Of a stretch of DNA of 32,004 nucleotides, positions 8,463 through 16,604 are shown in pieces. Numbering within the stretch: the first letter of the stretch is position 1; every line of letters begins with the position of its first letter. A model generated the notes under the pieces. It was not told where the DNA came from. It did no database searches and saw only the letters and a program-made list of their open reading frames with translations. The DNA comes from CALBPI01 sp039821645 (lineage in GTDB: Bacteria > Pseudomonadota > Gammaproteobacteria > Steroidobacterales > Woeseiaceae): assembly GCA_039821645.1 (NCBI GenBank), contig JBCBNU010000029.1, positions 1 to 32,004 of the forward strand, written 5' to 3'. A program made the position numbers and the translations under genes.

Positions 8463-8820
8463 CCGCAGCCTCGATGGCCAACATTTCATCATCGAGCCAG
8501 GCGAGCAGCTCGAGCGACTCCAGCAACTCGATATCCGCGGCCGCGGCAAGCTCAGTCTCATCGAGGTCTGGCAGGGGTTGCAAACTAGGCGTCTGCAGCA
8601 TGAAGAACAAAGCCACTCCCGCCGCAATGGCACCGCCGGCAGAGCCTCCGACATACCAGGCTGTGCGAGGCAGCCGCGACTGCATCGCCGCGTGCACCGC
8701 TTCCTCGCGAGCCGCCTGCAGTCTTGCCAGCGTTGCGTCGTCCAGCGGACGCTCCAGAACACCGGCGAGACGCTCTGCAAACGCCTGTTCTTCGTTCGTC
8801 AGTTTTTCGTCGCCATTCAT
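8452..8820 (-). CDS. putative anti-sigma factor, single-pass membrane protein (DUF3619-like)
   Basis: 122 residues. The N-terminal part (1-50) is a charged helical region carrying LTNEEQAFAERLAGVLE, followed by one transmembrane helix at about 54-76 (Gly/Ala-rich, ending LFFML) and a short acidic C-terminal tail (ELLESLELLAWLDDEM). The start overlaps the sigma gene stop as ATGA, the usual arrangement of a sigma/anti-sigma pair. Size and layout resemble DUF3619-type proteins found beside ECF sigma genes, and the small CnrY-type anti-sigmas. No zinc-binding HXXXCXXC motif of the ZAS family is present. Role as anti-sigma is inferred from context and topology. Confidence 0.72.
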   Translation of the reverse strand: MNGDEKLTNEEQAFAERLAGVLERPLDDATLARLQAAREEAVHAAMQSRLPRTAWYVGGSAGGAIAAGVALFFMLQTPSLQPLPDLDETELAAAADIELLESLELLAWLDDEMLAIEAADEG

Positions 8821-9365
8821 GTCAACTCATCTCCCAGCAACTCACGGAGTCGTTTGATGGCCCTCGAAAGATGCGTCTTTACGCTGCCCTCGGAACACTC
8901 CATTACCACTGCCGTTTCGGCCACACTCAACCCTTGCCAACTGCGCAGCAGAAACGCCTCGCGCTGTCGAATCGGCAGCGATTGCAATGCCGTCTCGATC
9001 GCATGTCTCGACGTATCCAACTCGCTCCTTACCTCCGGGTTGTCCGCCCGCGGTGCCTCGGCAATCTCCTCGAGGCTCGGTGTCGGGTCGTCCTCGTGGG
9101 TGCGCCCACCGAATAGCGAGAAGACCTTTCCGCGTGATTTGCGCCGACGGTAGCAATCCCGAATACGGTTCTGCAGGATGCGGAAGAAGAGCGGCCGCCA
9201 CTCCTCGGTCGGCCGCTCCGCATACTTCCTTGCGAGCGTCATCATGCTGTCCTGCACTAAATCCAGGGCATCTTCGCGATGACTGACGGCCAACAGCGCC
9301 ATGCGATACGCACTCTGCTCCACGTCCCTGAGGAACTCGTTTAATGCCAAAGCGCTGTTGTCCAT
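8817..9365 (-). CDS. ECF-type RNA polymerase sigma factor
   Basis: 182 residues, typical of group 4 sigma-70 factors. Region 2 covers about 15-80, with the core-binding stretch EDALDLVQDSMM and the DNA-melting/-10 recognition helix around WRPLFFRILQNRIRDCYRR. A linker rich in Asp/Glu/Pro (88-115) precedes region 4 (about 120-176), which holds LPIRQREAFLLRSWQG and the helix-turn-helix VAETAVVMECSEGSVKTHLSR. It would direct RNA polymerase to a small regulon. It begins only 14 bases after the lipoprotein stop and lacks a strong Shine-Dalgarno sequence, so it is probably coupled to that gene. The ATGA overlap with the next gene marks that gene as its likely regulator. Confidence 0.92.
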   Translation of the reverse strand: MDNSALALNEFLRDVEQSAYRMALLAVSHREDALDLVQDSMMTLARKYAERPTEEWRPLFFRILQNRIRDCYRRRKSRGKVFSLFGGRTHEDDPTPSLEEIAEAPRADNPEVRSELDTSRHAIETALQSLPIRQREAFLLRSWQGLSVAETAVVMECSEGSVKTHLSRAIKRLRELLGDELT

Positions 9366-9379
9366 CTGTTCGCATCATC

Positions 9380-11260
9380 TCATTCATTGTCAGACCCGCT
9401 CACTAACACGAAGCTTGCCCGTGCCGTCGGTAACGTTTCCGTATCACCAGTATAGCGAACCCCAGCATTAATCCGCGCGAGCCGTGCACCGGACTCCAGC
9501 TGTGAATTGAGCTCCGCAACCAGATCATCGAAGTCGCGGAATAGCGTAATCGCCTCGCTACCACGAACCCGCACGGCGTAAGCGCCTTCTCCAGCTTGAG
9601 TCGGCAGTAACGTCAGCATATCGAACGCGCTGGTGAACAGTGTGGGTATCCCCCGCACGCGCAGGGTCTCTCGCGAATCGCTGATATCGATATTGATCGC
9701 CGAAGCATCCGCGCTGATGAATGGCGTAGCGCTAGGCGCATCAGCCGGCCATTGAACGGTCAGTTCACCGCCGCGATTTGACACTTCAACATCGATCACG
9801 GTCTTCGCATCGAAGTCTTCCGGGGCACTGCCATACGGAGAAATCAACCCATTGACGCGCACCAGATCGCCTGGCTCCAGAGAACCGAGCGCCAGTGCAC
9901 CGGTATCAATCTCGTAGGCATCCGGATCCGCATCAAATTCGGGGGCGCTCCCCGTACCCGCAAAATCGAAAGCCTGCGCGCGGCGACCATTCAGCAAAAA
10001 CAAATCGGCTACCAACGGCTGTGCCTGACTGACCTCGGCGGACAACCGGCTGTACTGCATTACGATGCGCGAGTCTTTCGAATCGAAGGTCTGGTCATCA
10101 ACGATCTCACCAAACGCCGTAACTTTTTGACCGACGGAGATACTCGTTTCAGTCAGCGTATCCGCATCGACACCAGGCGCCGACACGTCAGTTTCCGGGC
10201 CGACTTCAACGACGAGATCACCCGCGAATCGCACGGTGCCATCGCCGAGCTCCAGGCGCGCGCCACCGACGGTGAGCGAGTCAGCATCGCGAGACTTTAC
10301 CGTGCCTTTCACCACCGTAACGTCAGCCCAAGGGACGCTGCTGCCGGCAAAGACAACATCGGCGTCAAGCTGACGGTCCGACACGCTGCCACTAGCGACG
10401 AGCGGCGTATCAGCGCCAAGGGCAGCGATCGCATCGATGCCCTCCTGACCCACAAAGCCCTGTCCGTCGACCTCATATTCAGTCTCATCGTCCACAGTCA
10501 CCGTCAGCGAGCCGAAGCCGCCGCGGCGCAGAGAGAAAGGACGTACCGTCAAGTCGATCTCACCACTAGCAGCATCGACCGACTCAACAAAACCCCGCAC
10601 GCGGTGCTCACGATCTTCTTCAAGCTCCGCGGACGCCAGCAGCAAAGGTGCGACAGTCACCATCGGCGGCATGACACCGAAATCGATTTCGTTTGAGGCA
10701 TCCAGATCGAAATCGAGCGAGAACTCGGCAGGGATACCCGGCGCGATAACTACGTTGTCGCTGGAAGCCAGTTGCAGACGTGCGGTCCACTCACCGATCG
10801 CAACACCACTTTCATCGATCGCCAATGCCTCCGCGGTATCGCCATTCTCATCCTGAACGATGATCTGACTATCCGTGTAGTCAAGGCGAATACTCGCCGA
10901 TACATAGTTGCCCGACGGCACCGTTGCGATGCTCACGAACTCAGTAACCTCAGTCAGCTCGGCAAAATCGACGCGGGTCTCGTTCGGTAGAGTCTCCACA
11001 ATCGTCCCGTTCGCTCGCTCCAGCGCGATAGACAGCACATCTACAGTGTAGCTCGCAAAATCACCCTCAGCGTCGGTCAATCCGATATAGACCAACCCGT
11101 TGTCGACATCCTGTGTCGGTGCAGGGTCGGTCGCTGTGGTGCTTCCACCACCGCAGCCCGCTAAAACCCAGGCCGCTGCAGCTACGGCAGCCCAACCGGG
11201 TCTGTTGATTACCGCCGCGGGGGATTCCGCAGCGCTCGACATAATCTGTTTCATCACCAT
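9380..11260 (-). CDS. large lipoprotein with DUF4382-like and DUF5666-like domains
   Basis: 626 residues from the first ATG. The signal peptide has a lipobox, LAGC (Cys near residue 36), followed by Gly/Ser/Thr-rich linker, so it is a lipoprotein. Residues about 55-215 resemble DUF4382 (GLTDAEGDFASYTVDVLSI, an Ig-like beta domain). From about 220 on are beta-rich repeats of DUF5666 type, each with a pattern such as GFVESVDAASGEIDLTV or VKGTVKSRDADSLTVGG. Three Met-range starts are clustered (ATG GTG ATG); the AGGAG upstream is only 2 bases from the first ATG but 8 from the second, so the true start is probably 11254. It leads the sigma operon, which suggests a surface or periplasmic role linked to that regulon. 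Exact function unknown. Confidence 0.82.
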   Translation of the reverse strand: MVMKQIMSSAAESPAAVINRPGWAAVAAAAWVLAGCGGGSTTATDPAPTQDVDNGLVYIGLTDAEGDFASYTVDVLSIALERANGTIVETLPNETRVDFAELTEVTEFVSIATVPSGNYVSASIRLDYTDSQIIVQDENGDTAEALAIDESGVAIGEWTARLQLASSDNVVIAPGIPAEFSLDFDLDASNEIDFGVMPPMVTVAPLLLASAELEEDREHRVRGFVESVDAASGEIDLTVRPFSLRRGGFGSLTVTVDDETEYEVDGQGFVGQEGIDAIAALGADTPLVASGSVSDRQLDADVVFAGSSVPWADVTVVKGTVKSRDADSLTVGGARLELGDGTVRFAGDLVVEVGPETDVSAPGVDADTLTETSISVGQKVTAFGEIVDDQTFDSKDSRIVMQYSRLSAEVSQAQPLVADLFLLNGRRAQAFDFAGTGSAPEFDADPDAYEIDTGALALGSLEPGDLVRVNGLISPYGSAPEDFDAKTVIDVEVSNRGGELTVQWPADAPSATPFISADASAINIDISDSRETLRVRGIPTLFTSAFDMLTLLPTQAGEGAYAVRVRGSEAITLFRDFDDLVAELNSQLESGARLARINAGVRYTGDTETLPTARASFVLVSGSDNE

Positions 11261-11383
11261 TGCTCCTGGCTAATCAAGAAAGAGGTGCGCGCACCCCACT
11301 CAACGCGCTCCGAGCAAATCGGTTGACAAATATATTTCTGATCGCCAGCGCGGCCTTGTCGCACCGGCGTCATCTCATTTCCG

Positions 11384-11389
11384 TATACT
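11384..11389 (+). promoter_or_regulatory. possible -10 hexamer for the HAD gene
   Basis: TATACT is one mismatch from TATAAT and lies 6 bases upstream of the HAD ATG. A start of transcription 7 bases downstream would fall on the A of the ATG, implying a leaderless message. No fair -35 is seen at 16-18 bases, so the call is weak. The whole divergent gap 11261-11395 must also serve the lipoprotein operon on the other strand; an AT-rich stretch at 11323-11340 is its only other visible feature. Confidence 0.3.
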
Positions 11390-11395
11390 TAAGAT

Positions 11396-12223
11396 ATGGA
11401 ACTCGTCGTCTTCGATCTCGATGGCACGCTGCTCGACGGCAAATCAAGCATCAGCCAATACACCGAGGAAACACTGGCCTTACTGCGACGTCGCGGCATC
11501 GCCTACACTGTGGCGACCGGCCGAACGCTGCATGCCTCGCGTGCGGTGCTGGAGGGTCACGCCTTCGAGCTGCCACAGGCTTTCAAGAATGGCGTCGTCA
11601 TATGGCACCCCGAAGACGATCGGTTTTCGCATGTAAACACGCTGACGTCCGCCGAGGTCGCGCAAGTCATGAGCGCCTGCTACCAGAACGAGGTAACGCC
11701 GTTCGTATTCACGGTGGAGGGCGAGAATGACCACGCCGTCTACCACGCGCCGATCAGAAACAAAGCTGAGCAGTTCGTCATCAACGTCTACACAGGGCCT
11801 CGGGGGCTGAAAGCCATGCCGATTGATGCGCTATCTAGCGATGCGCGGATCTCCAATATCAGTGCGATTGGCGCGGGCGAGGCGATCAATGCCATCACCG
11901 GTAGCGTGCGCAACGCGCCGCACCTGGTTGCCTACTCCGGCATCGCTGTTGAGGACGACAACCTCTGCTGGCTCGATATCCACCACAGCGATGCCAGTAA
12001 AGGCGCCGCTGTCGATACCCTGAAGTCGATGCTGGGCATCGATCGGGTGGTGTGTTTTGGTGACAGCGACAACGATCTCAGCATGTTCGCCTCGGCGGAC
12101 GAATCCTATGCGCCAGCGAATGCCAAAACACACGTCAAAGATCAGGCTGATGAGATCATCGGCCACCATGACGAAGATGGCATTGCACGATTCTTGAGGA
12201 AACGATTTTCGTTGGATGGCTGA
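11396..12223 (+). CDS. Cof-type HAD-IIB family hydrolase
   Basis: 275 residues. HAD motif I is FDLDGTLLDG (nucleophile Asp7, acid Asp9). Motif II is the Thr of VATGRTL (near 41), motif III is the Lys in DASKGAAV, and motif IV is GDSDND near 224-229. The large cap inserted between motifs II and III (about 85-185) and the order of motifs match the Cof/YbiV (IIB) group, which dephosphorylates sugar phosphates, FMN or similar small phosphates. No signal peptide, so cytoplasmic. There is no good Shine-Dalgarno sequence; the leader may be absent or very short. The stop overlaps the acyltransferase start by 8 bases, so the two form an operon. Substrate cannot be predicted. Confidence 0.9.
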   Translation: MELVVFDLDGTLLDGKSSISQYTEETLALLRRRGIAYTVATGRTLHASRAVLEGHAFELPQAFKNGVVIWHPEDDRFSHVNTLTSAEVAQVMSACYQNEVTPFVFTVEGENDHAVYHAPIRNKAEQFVINVYTGPRGLKAMPIDALSSDARISNISAIGAGEAINAITGSVRNAPHLVAYSGIAVEDDNLCWLDIHHSDASKGAAVDTLKSMLGIDRVVCFGDSDNDLSMFASADESYAPANAKTHVKDQADEIIGHHDEDGIARFLRKRFSLDG

Positions 12224-13031
12224 GCCAAAACCGACAATCAGCTATGCCGGTCCCGACGACCCCTGGATCAAACGCACGTTCATCAGCGCCATAGAAGCCA
12301 GTATGGGCAGACGTCGGGTCGAGCGCATCTACCACGATCTGAAGCGCGATTTCTCACCGCTGCATTTTTTCGGTGAAGCCTTGCGGCACGGCAATGTTGA
12401 TATTGCGTGGTCCGGCACACCCTTTGATCGAATCCCCAGCACCGGCCCCCTGGTTATTATTGCGAATCACCCGTTTGGCGTCATCGACGGATTGGTTTTG
12501 TGTGATCTCGCCATGCGCCTGCGAGGCGACTTCCGGGTCCTGATCAATTCCCTGCTGTGCCGCGATCAGGACCTCGACCCCTACTTTCTGCCTATCGATT
12601 TCTCAGGTACGCGCGAGGCGGCGAAAACCAATGTCAGCTCGAGGCGTGAAGCGCACAATGCGCTGGCGAACGACATACCAATATTGATCTTTCCGGCTGG
12701 TGGTATCTCAACCGCGCGCAGTCGTTTCGGCTTCGGGCGAGTACAGGAGTTGCCGTGGAATACTTTTGTCGCAAAGCTTATCCAGCAGCATCAAGCCACC
12801 GTGCTGCCGATCTATTTTCATGGCCAGAACAGCCGCAAGTTCCATATCGCATCGAATGTTTCTGAAACCTTCAGAATGGCATTGCTGATTCACGAGGTGC
12901 GCAACAAGCTCGGCAAACAAATCCGCGTCACTCTAGGCGAGCCGATCAGTTATGACAGCGTTGCGCATATCGAGTCGCGACATGCACTCACCGACCACCT
13001 CTACCACGCGGTGATGCAGCTCGCGGCCTGA
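12216..13031 (+). CDS. lysophospholipid acyltransferase family protein (hemolysin/OlsB-like)
   Basis: 271 residues. The acyltransferase motif reads NHPFGVIDG (about 85-93), the H-x5-D/E form seen in the hemolysin/OlsB-like group rather than the strict H-x4-D of PlsC. A second block, FPAGGIS, near 165-171 matches the glycerol-phosphate binding motif III region, and LPIYFHG near 199-205 fits block IV. The family transfers acyl groups from acyl-ACP or acyl-CoA to lysophospholipids or amino-containing lipids at the inner membrane; there is no true transmembrane segment, only moderately hydrophobic stretches. It overlaps the HAD gene by 8 bases. A membrane-lipid role would be consistent with the DesK-like membrane-sensing operon just downstream, although separate transcription is likely. 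Confidence 0.85.
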   Translation: MAEPKPTISYAGPDDPWIKRTFISAIEASMGRRRVERIYHDLKRDFSPLHFFGEALRHGNVDIAWSGTPFDRIPSTGPLVIIANHPFGVIDGLVLCDLAMRLRGDFRVLINSLLCRDQDLDPYFLPIDFSGTREAAKTNVSSRREAHNALANDIPILIFPAGGISTARSRFGFGRVQELPWNTFVAKLIQQHQATVLPIYFHGQNSRKFHIASNVSETFRMALLIHEVRNKLGKQIRVTLGEPISYDSVAHIESRHALTDHLYHAVMQLAA

Positions 13032-13047
13032 CCCTGACAAAAGTCAC

Positions 13048-13071
13048 ATTGGCCGCAGGCGGTTTGCCAAT
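13048..13071. repeat. inverted repeat ATTGGC-N12-GCCAAT between acyltransferase and ABC genes
   Basis: Perfect 6-base arms lie 17 bases after the acyltransferase stop. A second, overlapping pairing (GCCGC at 13052-13056 with GCGGC at 13073-13077) is also possible. There is no T-tract, so it is at best a weak or Rho-assisted terminator, or a binding site. The 107-base gap 13032-13138 must hold the promoter of the ABC operon, but I see no convincing -35/-10 pair. Confidence 0.3.
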
Positions 13072-13138
13072 AGCGGCAACCCCAACCTCTACCTCATGAT
13101 GTCCCTAAGTTGAATCGAAACGATCAGGGAGCTTCATC

Positions 13139-14035
13139 TTGGCTACGGCAGCAATATCCGCGAAAGATGTGCACAAACACTACGGCCAGACGCGCGCGCT
13201 CGACGGCATTAACATCAACATCGAGCGCGGACAGATTTGCGCCCTGCTCGGCCAGAATGGTGCTGGCAAGACCACCTTCATCAATACGGCGCTCGGACTG
13301 ACCAAAGCCGACCGCGGCGCGATGCGCGTTTTGGACATGGATGCTGGGAGCCTGTCGGCCCGCAAACGCATTGGCGTCATGCTGCAGGACACAGACCTAC
13401 CCGACTTGTTGACTGCTCGCGAGCATATCGAACGATTCGCAAGCTACTACGATGCGCCGGAAAACACCGACGAACTGATCGGACGCACCCACATTGGCGA
13501 CTTCGCCAATACGCGCTACAAGAAGCTCTCAGGCGGCCAGAAACGCCGAGTGCAGTTTGCGGTGGCATTGGTCGGCAAGCCCGACGTGCTGTTTCTGGAT
13601 GAACCCACAACGGGTCTGGATCAGCACGCGCGAAGCGCCGTATGGGCGAATGTCCGGAGCGTCGCCGATTCAGGCACGACAGTTATCTTGACGACGCACT
13701 ACCTTGAGGAGGCAGATGCGCTTGCCGATCGTATAGTGGTGATCAATCAAGGGCAGATCATCGCGGACGAAGACGCCGATCGGATTCGTGCACGCGTAGG
13801 TGGCTCACTGATCACCTGTGAGACGGCGCTGTCCGATACGCAACTGGGCGCGATTCCATGTGTGCGCTCGGTGCGCAGAAACGGTCGTATTGCACAGATC
13901 CTGAGCGAAGACGCTGCACAATCACTGCGCACGCTGCTCGCCGAAGATGCCAGCGTTATCGACCTCACCGTATCCAAGCCATCACTCGGTGAAGCTTTCA
14001 CCGCCCTAACAGAGCAATCGGAGGTCTTTTCATGA
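13139..14035 (+). CDS. ABC transporter ATP-binding protein (ABC-2 exporter type)
   Basis: 298 residues. Start is TTG at 13139, supported by GGGAG seven bases upstream; no ATG or GTG lies nearby in frame. Walker A is GQNGAGKTT (38-46), the Q-loop Gln is at 83, the signature LSGGQ is at 130-134, Walker B is VLFLDEPTTGLD with catalytic Glu155, and the H-loop is His187 in TTHYLEEAD. The C-terminal region after about 215 is the extra domain seen in DrrA/CcmA-like ATPases that pair with ABC-2 permeases. The permease start overlaps its stop as ATGA. With the DesK/DesR-like pair downstream, the layout recalls the Bacillus YvfRS-YvfTU arrangement, in which a two-component system adjoins an ABC-2 exporter. 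Substrate unknown. Confidence 0.92.
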   Translation: MATAAISAKDVHKHYGQTRALDGININIERGQICALLGQNGAGKTTFINTALGLTKADRGAMRVLDMDAGSLSARKRIGVMLQDTDLPDLLTAREHIERFASYYDAPENTDELIGRTHIGDFANTRYKKLSGGQKRRVQFAVALVGKPDVLFLDEPTTGLDQHARSAVWANVRSVADSGTTVILTTHYLEEADALADRIVVINQGQIIADEDADRIRARVGGSLITCETALSDTQLGAIPCVRSVRRNGRIAQILSEDAAQSLRTLLAEDASVIDLTVSKPSLGEAFTALTEQSEVFS

Positions 14036-14772
14036 GTCACTCGTTGAGAATCCTCCGGGCAGATACCGGTGCAGAATTACTGCAGTCGTTTCGTGCCCCC
14101 GAGTTTTTCATCCCGACACTAGCGCTGCCTTCGGCCTTCTACTTGCTGTTCGGAATCACGATCACTCGCGGTGGTTCAGAGGTTTCCCCTTACCTTTTGG
14201 CAACCTACGGCGTGTTCGCTGTGATGGGGCCGGCACTCTTCGGGTTCGGTGCAAACGTATCCAGCGAGCGGGAAAAAGGCTGGCTGATGTTGACGCAGGC
14301 CGCCCCGACCTCCGGTTTGCTTTATGTGACATCGAAGTTGCTGACGACGCTCATCTTCGCGGCAATCGCCCTGCTCCCAATTTACGCACTGGCCGGTTTT
14401 GTCGCGGGCGTCGAGCTCGAGCGCGGACAATGGGTGCTGCTGTTTGCAACGCATCTGCTCGCCGTCGCGCCGTTTTCCTTCATCGGAATGTCGATTGGTT
14501 TCAGCTTTGGCAGTGGTGGTGCGATCGCGGTGTGCAACATTGTGTTTCTCGGTCTTGCCGTACTTGGCGGCCTCTGGTTTCCCATTTCAATCTTCCCCGG
14601 TGTCATGCAAAACATCGCCCAAGCGCTGCCGTCGTTCCATATCGCGGAGGTCGGGCTGTGGGTGGTCGGCGCCAGGGATGAAGGTGCGCCGTTGACGCAC
14701 CTGCTCATCACTGCGGTCATGACCGCAGTATTTGCGGGCATGGCGCTCATGGCCTGGTCCCGGAAGCGCTGA
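14032..14772 (+). CDS. ABC-2 type transporter permease
   Basis: 246 residues with about six transmembrane helices (near 25-45, 57-77, 100-130, 137-162, 170-195 and 224-242). Between the second and third is a cytoplasmic segment with SSEREKGWLMLTQAAPTS, the ERE-x-G coupling motif of ABC-2 permeases that docks on the ATPase. It starts inside the ATPase stop codon (ATGA) and is followed after 18 bases by the amidohydrolase gene. Together with the ATPase it would form a homodimeric-type exporter for a lipid, drug or peptide. No substrate clue is visible. Confidence 0.88.
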   Translation: MSHSLRILRADTGAELLQSFRAPEFFIPTLALPSAFYLLFGITITRGGSEVSPYLLATYGVFAVMGPALFGFGANVSSEREKGWLMLTQAAPTSGLLYVTSKLLTTLIFAAIALLPIYALAGFVAGVELERGQWVLLFATHLLAVAPFSFIGMSIGFSFGSGGAIAVCNIVFLGLAVLGGLWFPISIFPGVMQNIAQALPSFHIAEVGLWVVGARDEGAPLTHLLITAVMTAVFAGMALMAWSRKR

Positions 14773-14790
14773 CCTGGAGATACATTCGAT

Positions 14791-16596
14791 ATGTTAAGTA
14801 AAGTGTTTTTGCGTACGGTTGTCTGCACGGGTGTTGCACTGGTCACGGTGCTGCTGACCTTGCCGACACCGGACGCTAACCCTGAGCCTGAGGCGCTACC
14901 CGTCGAGGGCCGGTATGCCTTCACGAACATCAATGTCTTCGATGGCGAACAAATGCGACGCAACCAAACGGTCGTGGTCGATGAAGCACGCATTCAGGCG
15001 ATCGGCCCGGGCATCGAGATTCCCGTACAAGCGACCGTAATCGACGGCACCGGCAAAACGTTGTTGCCGGGCCTGATCGATGCGCATGTTCATACCTACG
15101 GTCAGGCGCTGCGCGAGGCACCGCGTTTCGGCGTCACCACGGTGCTCGATATGTTCACCGATCCTGCAACGCTTACAGACATGCGCTCCGACCGCGATTC
15201 GCTCGAGCCCTCGGATCGTGCGGCGTTATTCAGCGCCGGGATGCTCGCCACGGTGACCAGCGGTCACGGTACTCAATACGGTATCGAGATCGACACACTC
15301 GACGGGCCCGACGAAGCCGAATCGTGGGTCGACGCGCGAGCGCTCGAAGGTTCCGACTACATCAAGTTGGTATATGACCCCTACCGCGGCATGCCGAGCC
15401 TCGACCTTGCGACCGCCAAAGCGGTGATCGATGCGGCACACGGCCGCAAACTCCTCGCAGTGGCCCACGTCAGCGACTACCGTGCAGCAGAAGACATGAT
15501 CGATGCCGGTATCGACGGACTGGTGCATATTTTCATCGATCGCGCTGCCGACGACGCACTGGTCGCAAAGGCAAAAGACGCTGGCGTTTTCATCATTCCG
15601 ACGCTCACCGTTATCGGCGTCGTGAATGGCGACGCGCCGGGCGCGCATTGGCTGGAAGACGAGCGCCTCGGATCGCTGCTCAGTGGTGCACAGCGCGCCT
15701 TGCTGACACAGAGCTTCGGCCAGTTCCCCGGCATACGGGCAACTGAGCATGCACTCGCTAGTGTTCGAGCATTCCACACTGCCGGAGTACCGATTCTCGC
15801 AGGCACTGACGCACCCAACCCGGGCACCGCGCACGGCATATCGCAACACGATGAGCTCGAGTTGCTCGTCCGCGCCGGGCTGAGTCCGACCGAGGCGCTG
15901 CGCGCCGCCACCAGCCTCCCAGCAGAGACATTCTTCATTCACGATCGAGGTCGGATCGAATCGGGTGCTCGCGCCGATCTGGTCTTGGTGGAAGGTGATC
16001 CTTCCGAAAATATTCTTGCCACGCGCAATATCGTCGAGGTTTACCGTAATGGCCGCGCGTTGAATCGCACGCCGGATGTCATGTCCGTCGGCAACCGCGC
16101 CACGTTCCCCGCTGATCTCGGTGACTTTGAGGATGCGTCAGTACGCGTCGGAGATCTGCTGTGGACGACGACCACAGATGCCATGATGGGCGGCGCTTCC
16201 GAGGCAGAGCTGACATTGATTTCCTCGGGTGCTGATGGGTCCAATTCAGCGATAGAAGTCGTCGCGAGTAACAACGCAGGCTTCCCCTACCCTTGGGCAG
16301 GATTCTTCCTCGACGCGAGCAGTCTGGGGCCTGCGGACATGACGCCGTATACACACATGAGCTTTGCGGTGCGCGGGACTCCAGCACGTTATCGACTCAT
16401 GTTGTTCACAGCCGATTCCTACGGTGTGCCACCAACCATCGAATTCCCGGTTGCCGAGGAATGGACGTCGGTGTCGCTGGCGCTCTCCGATGCGGGAGAG
16501 TTCGATGCCACACAGGTCATCGGCTTCGCGATTGTCACGCCCCTGGAGACGGGCGCCTACACGTTTGCCGTCGATAACGTGCAACTGGTGCCATAA
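14791..16596 (+). CDS. exported amidohydrolase fused to a C-terminal CIA30-like domain
   Basis: 601 residues. A hydrophobic N-terminal segment (5-25) followed by Pro/Glu-rich linker indicates a signal peptide or anchor. Residues about 40-425 are an amidohydrolase-superfamily TIM barrel with metal ligands His99 and His101 (DAHVHTYG), probable carboxylated Lys192 (YIKLVYD), His226, His246 and catalytic Asp340 (AGTDAP). The composite beta domain is completed by GARADLVLVEGDP. Residues about 442-600 form a beta-sandwich with TTTDAMMGGASEAEL, close to the D-x-x-MGG-x-S motif of CIA30 (PF08547)-like domains, often regarded as carbohydrate-binding-like folds. GGAG lies 11 bases before the ATG, slightly far. 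It sits inside the ABC/two-component operon. Substrate could be a cyclic dipeptide, Xaa-Pro peptide or lactone; undecided. Confidence 0.85.
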   Translation: MLSKVFLRTVVCTGVALVTVLLTLPTPDANPEPEALPVEGRYAFTNINVFDGEQMRRNQTVVVDEARIQAIGPGIEIPVQATVIDGTGKTLLPGLIDAHVHTYGQALREAPRFGVTTVLDMFTDPATLTDMRSDRDSLEPSDRAALFSAGMLATVTSGHGTQYGIEIDTLDGPDEAESWVDARALEGSDYIKLVYDPYRGMPSLDLATAKAVIDAAHGRKLLAVAHVSDYRAAEDMIDAGIDGLVHIFIDRAADDALVAKAKDAGVFIIPTLTVIGVVNGDAPGAHWLEDERLGSLLSGAQRALLTQSFGQFPGIRATEHALASVRAFHTAGVPILAGTDAPNPGTAHGISQHDELELLVRAGLSPTEALRAATSLPAETFFIHDRGRIESGARADLVLVEGDPSENILATRNIVEVYRNGRALNRTPDVMSVGNRATFPADLGDFEDASVRVGDLLWTTTTDAMMGGASEAELTLISSGADGSNSAIEVVASNNAGFPYPWAGFFLDASSLGPADMTPYTHMSFAVRGTPARYRLMLFTADSYGVPPTIEFPVAEEWTSVSLALSDAGEFDATQVIGFAIVTPLETGAYTFAVDNVQLVP

Positions 16597-16604
16597 TCAC
16601 TCCC

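Noticed and set aside
8208..8780. Longer version of the small acidic protein (190 residues)
   Set aside because: Its extra N-terminal part overlaps the anti-sigma gene in another frame and reads as nonsense; the ATG at 8462 has a good ribosome binding site and a signal peptide.
11323..11328. TTGACA as a -35 box for the HAD gene
   Set aside because: No -10-like hexamer occurs 15-19 bases downstream (the region is GC-rich), and the TATACT lies too far away (55 bases).
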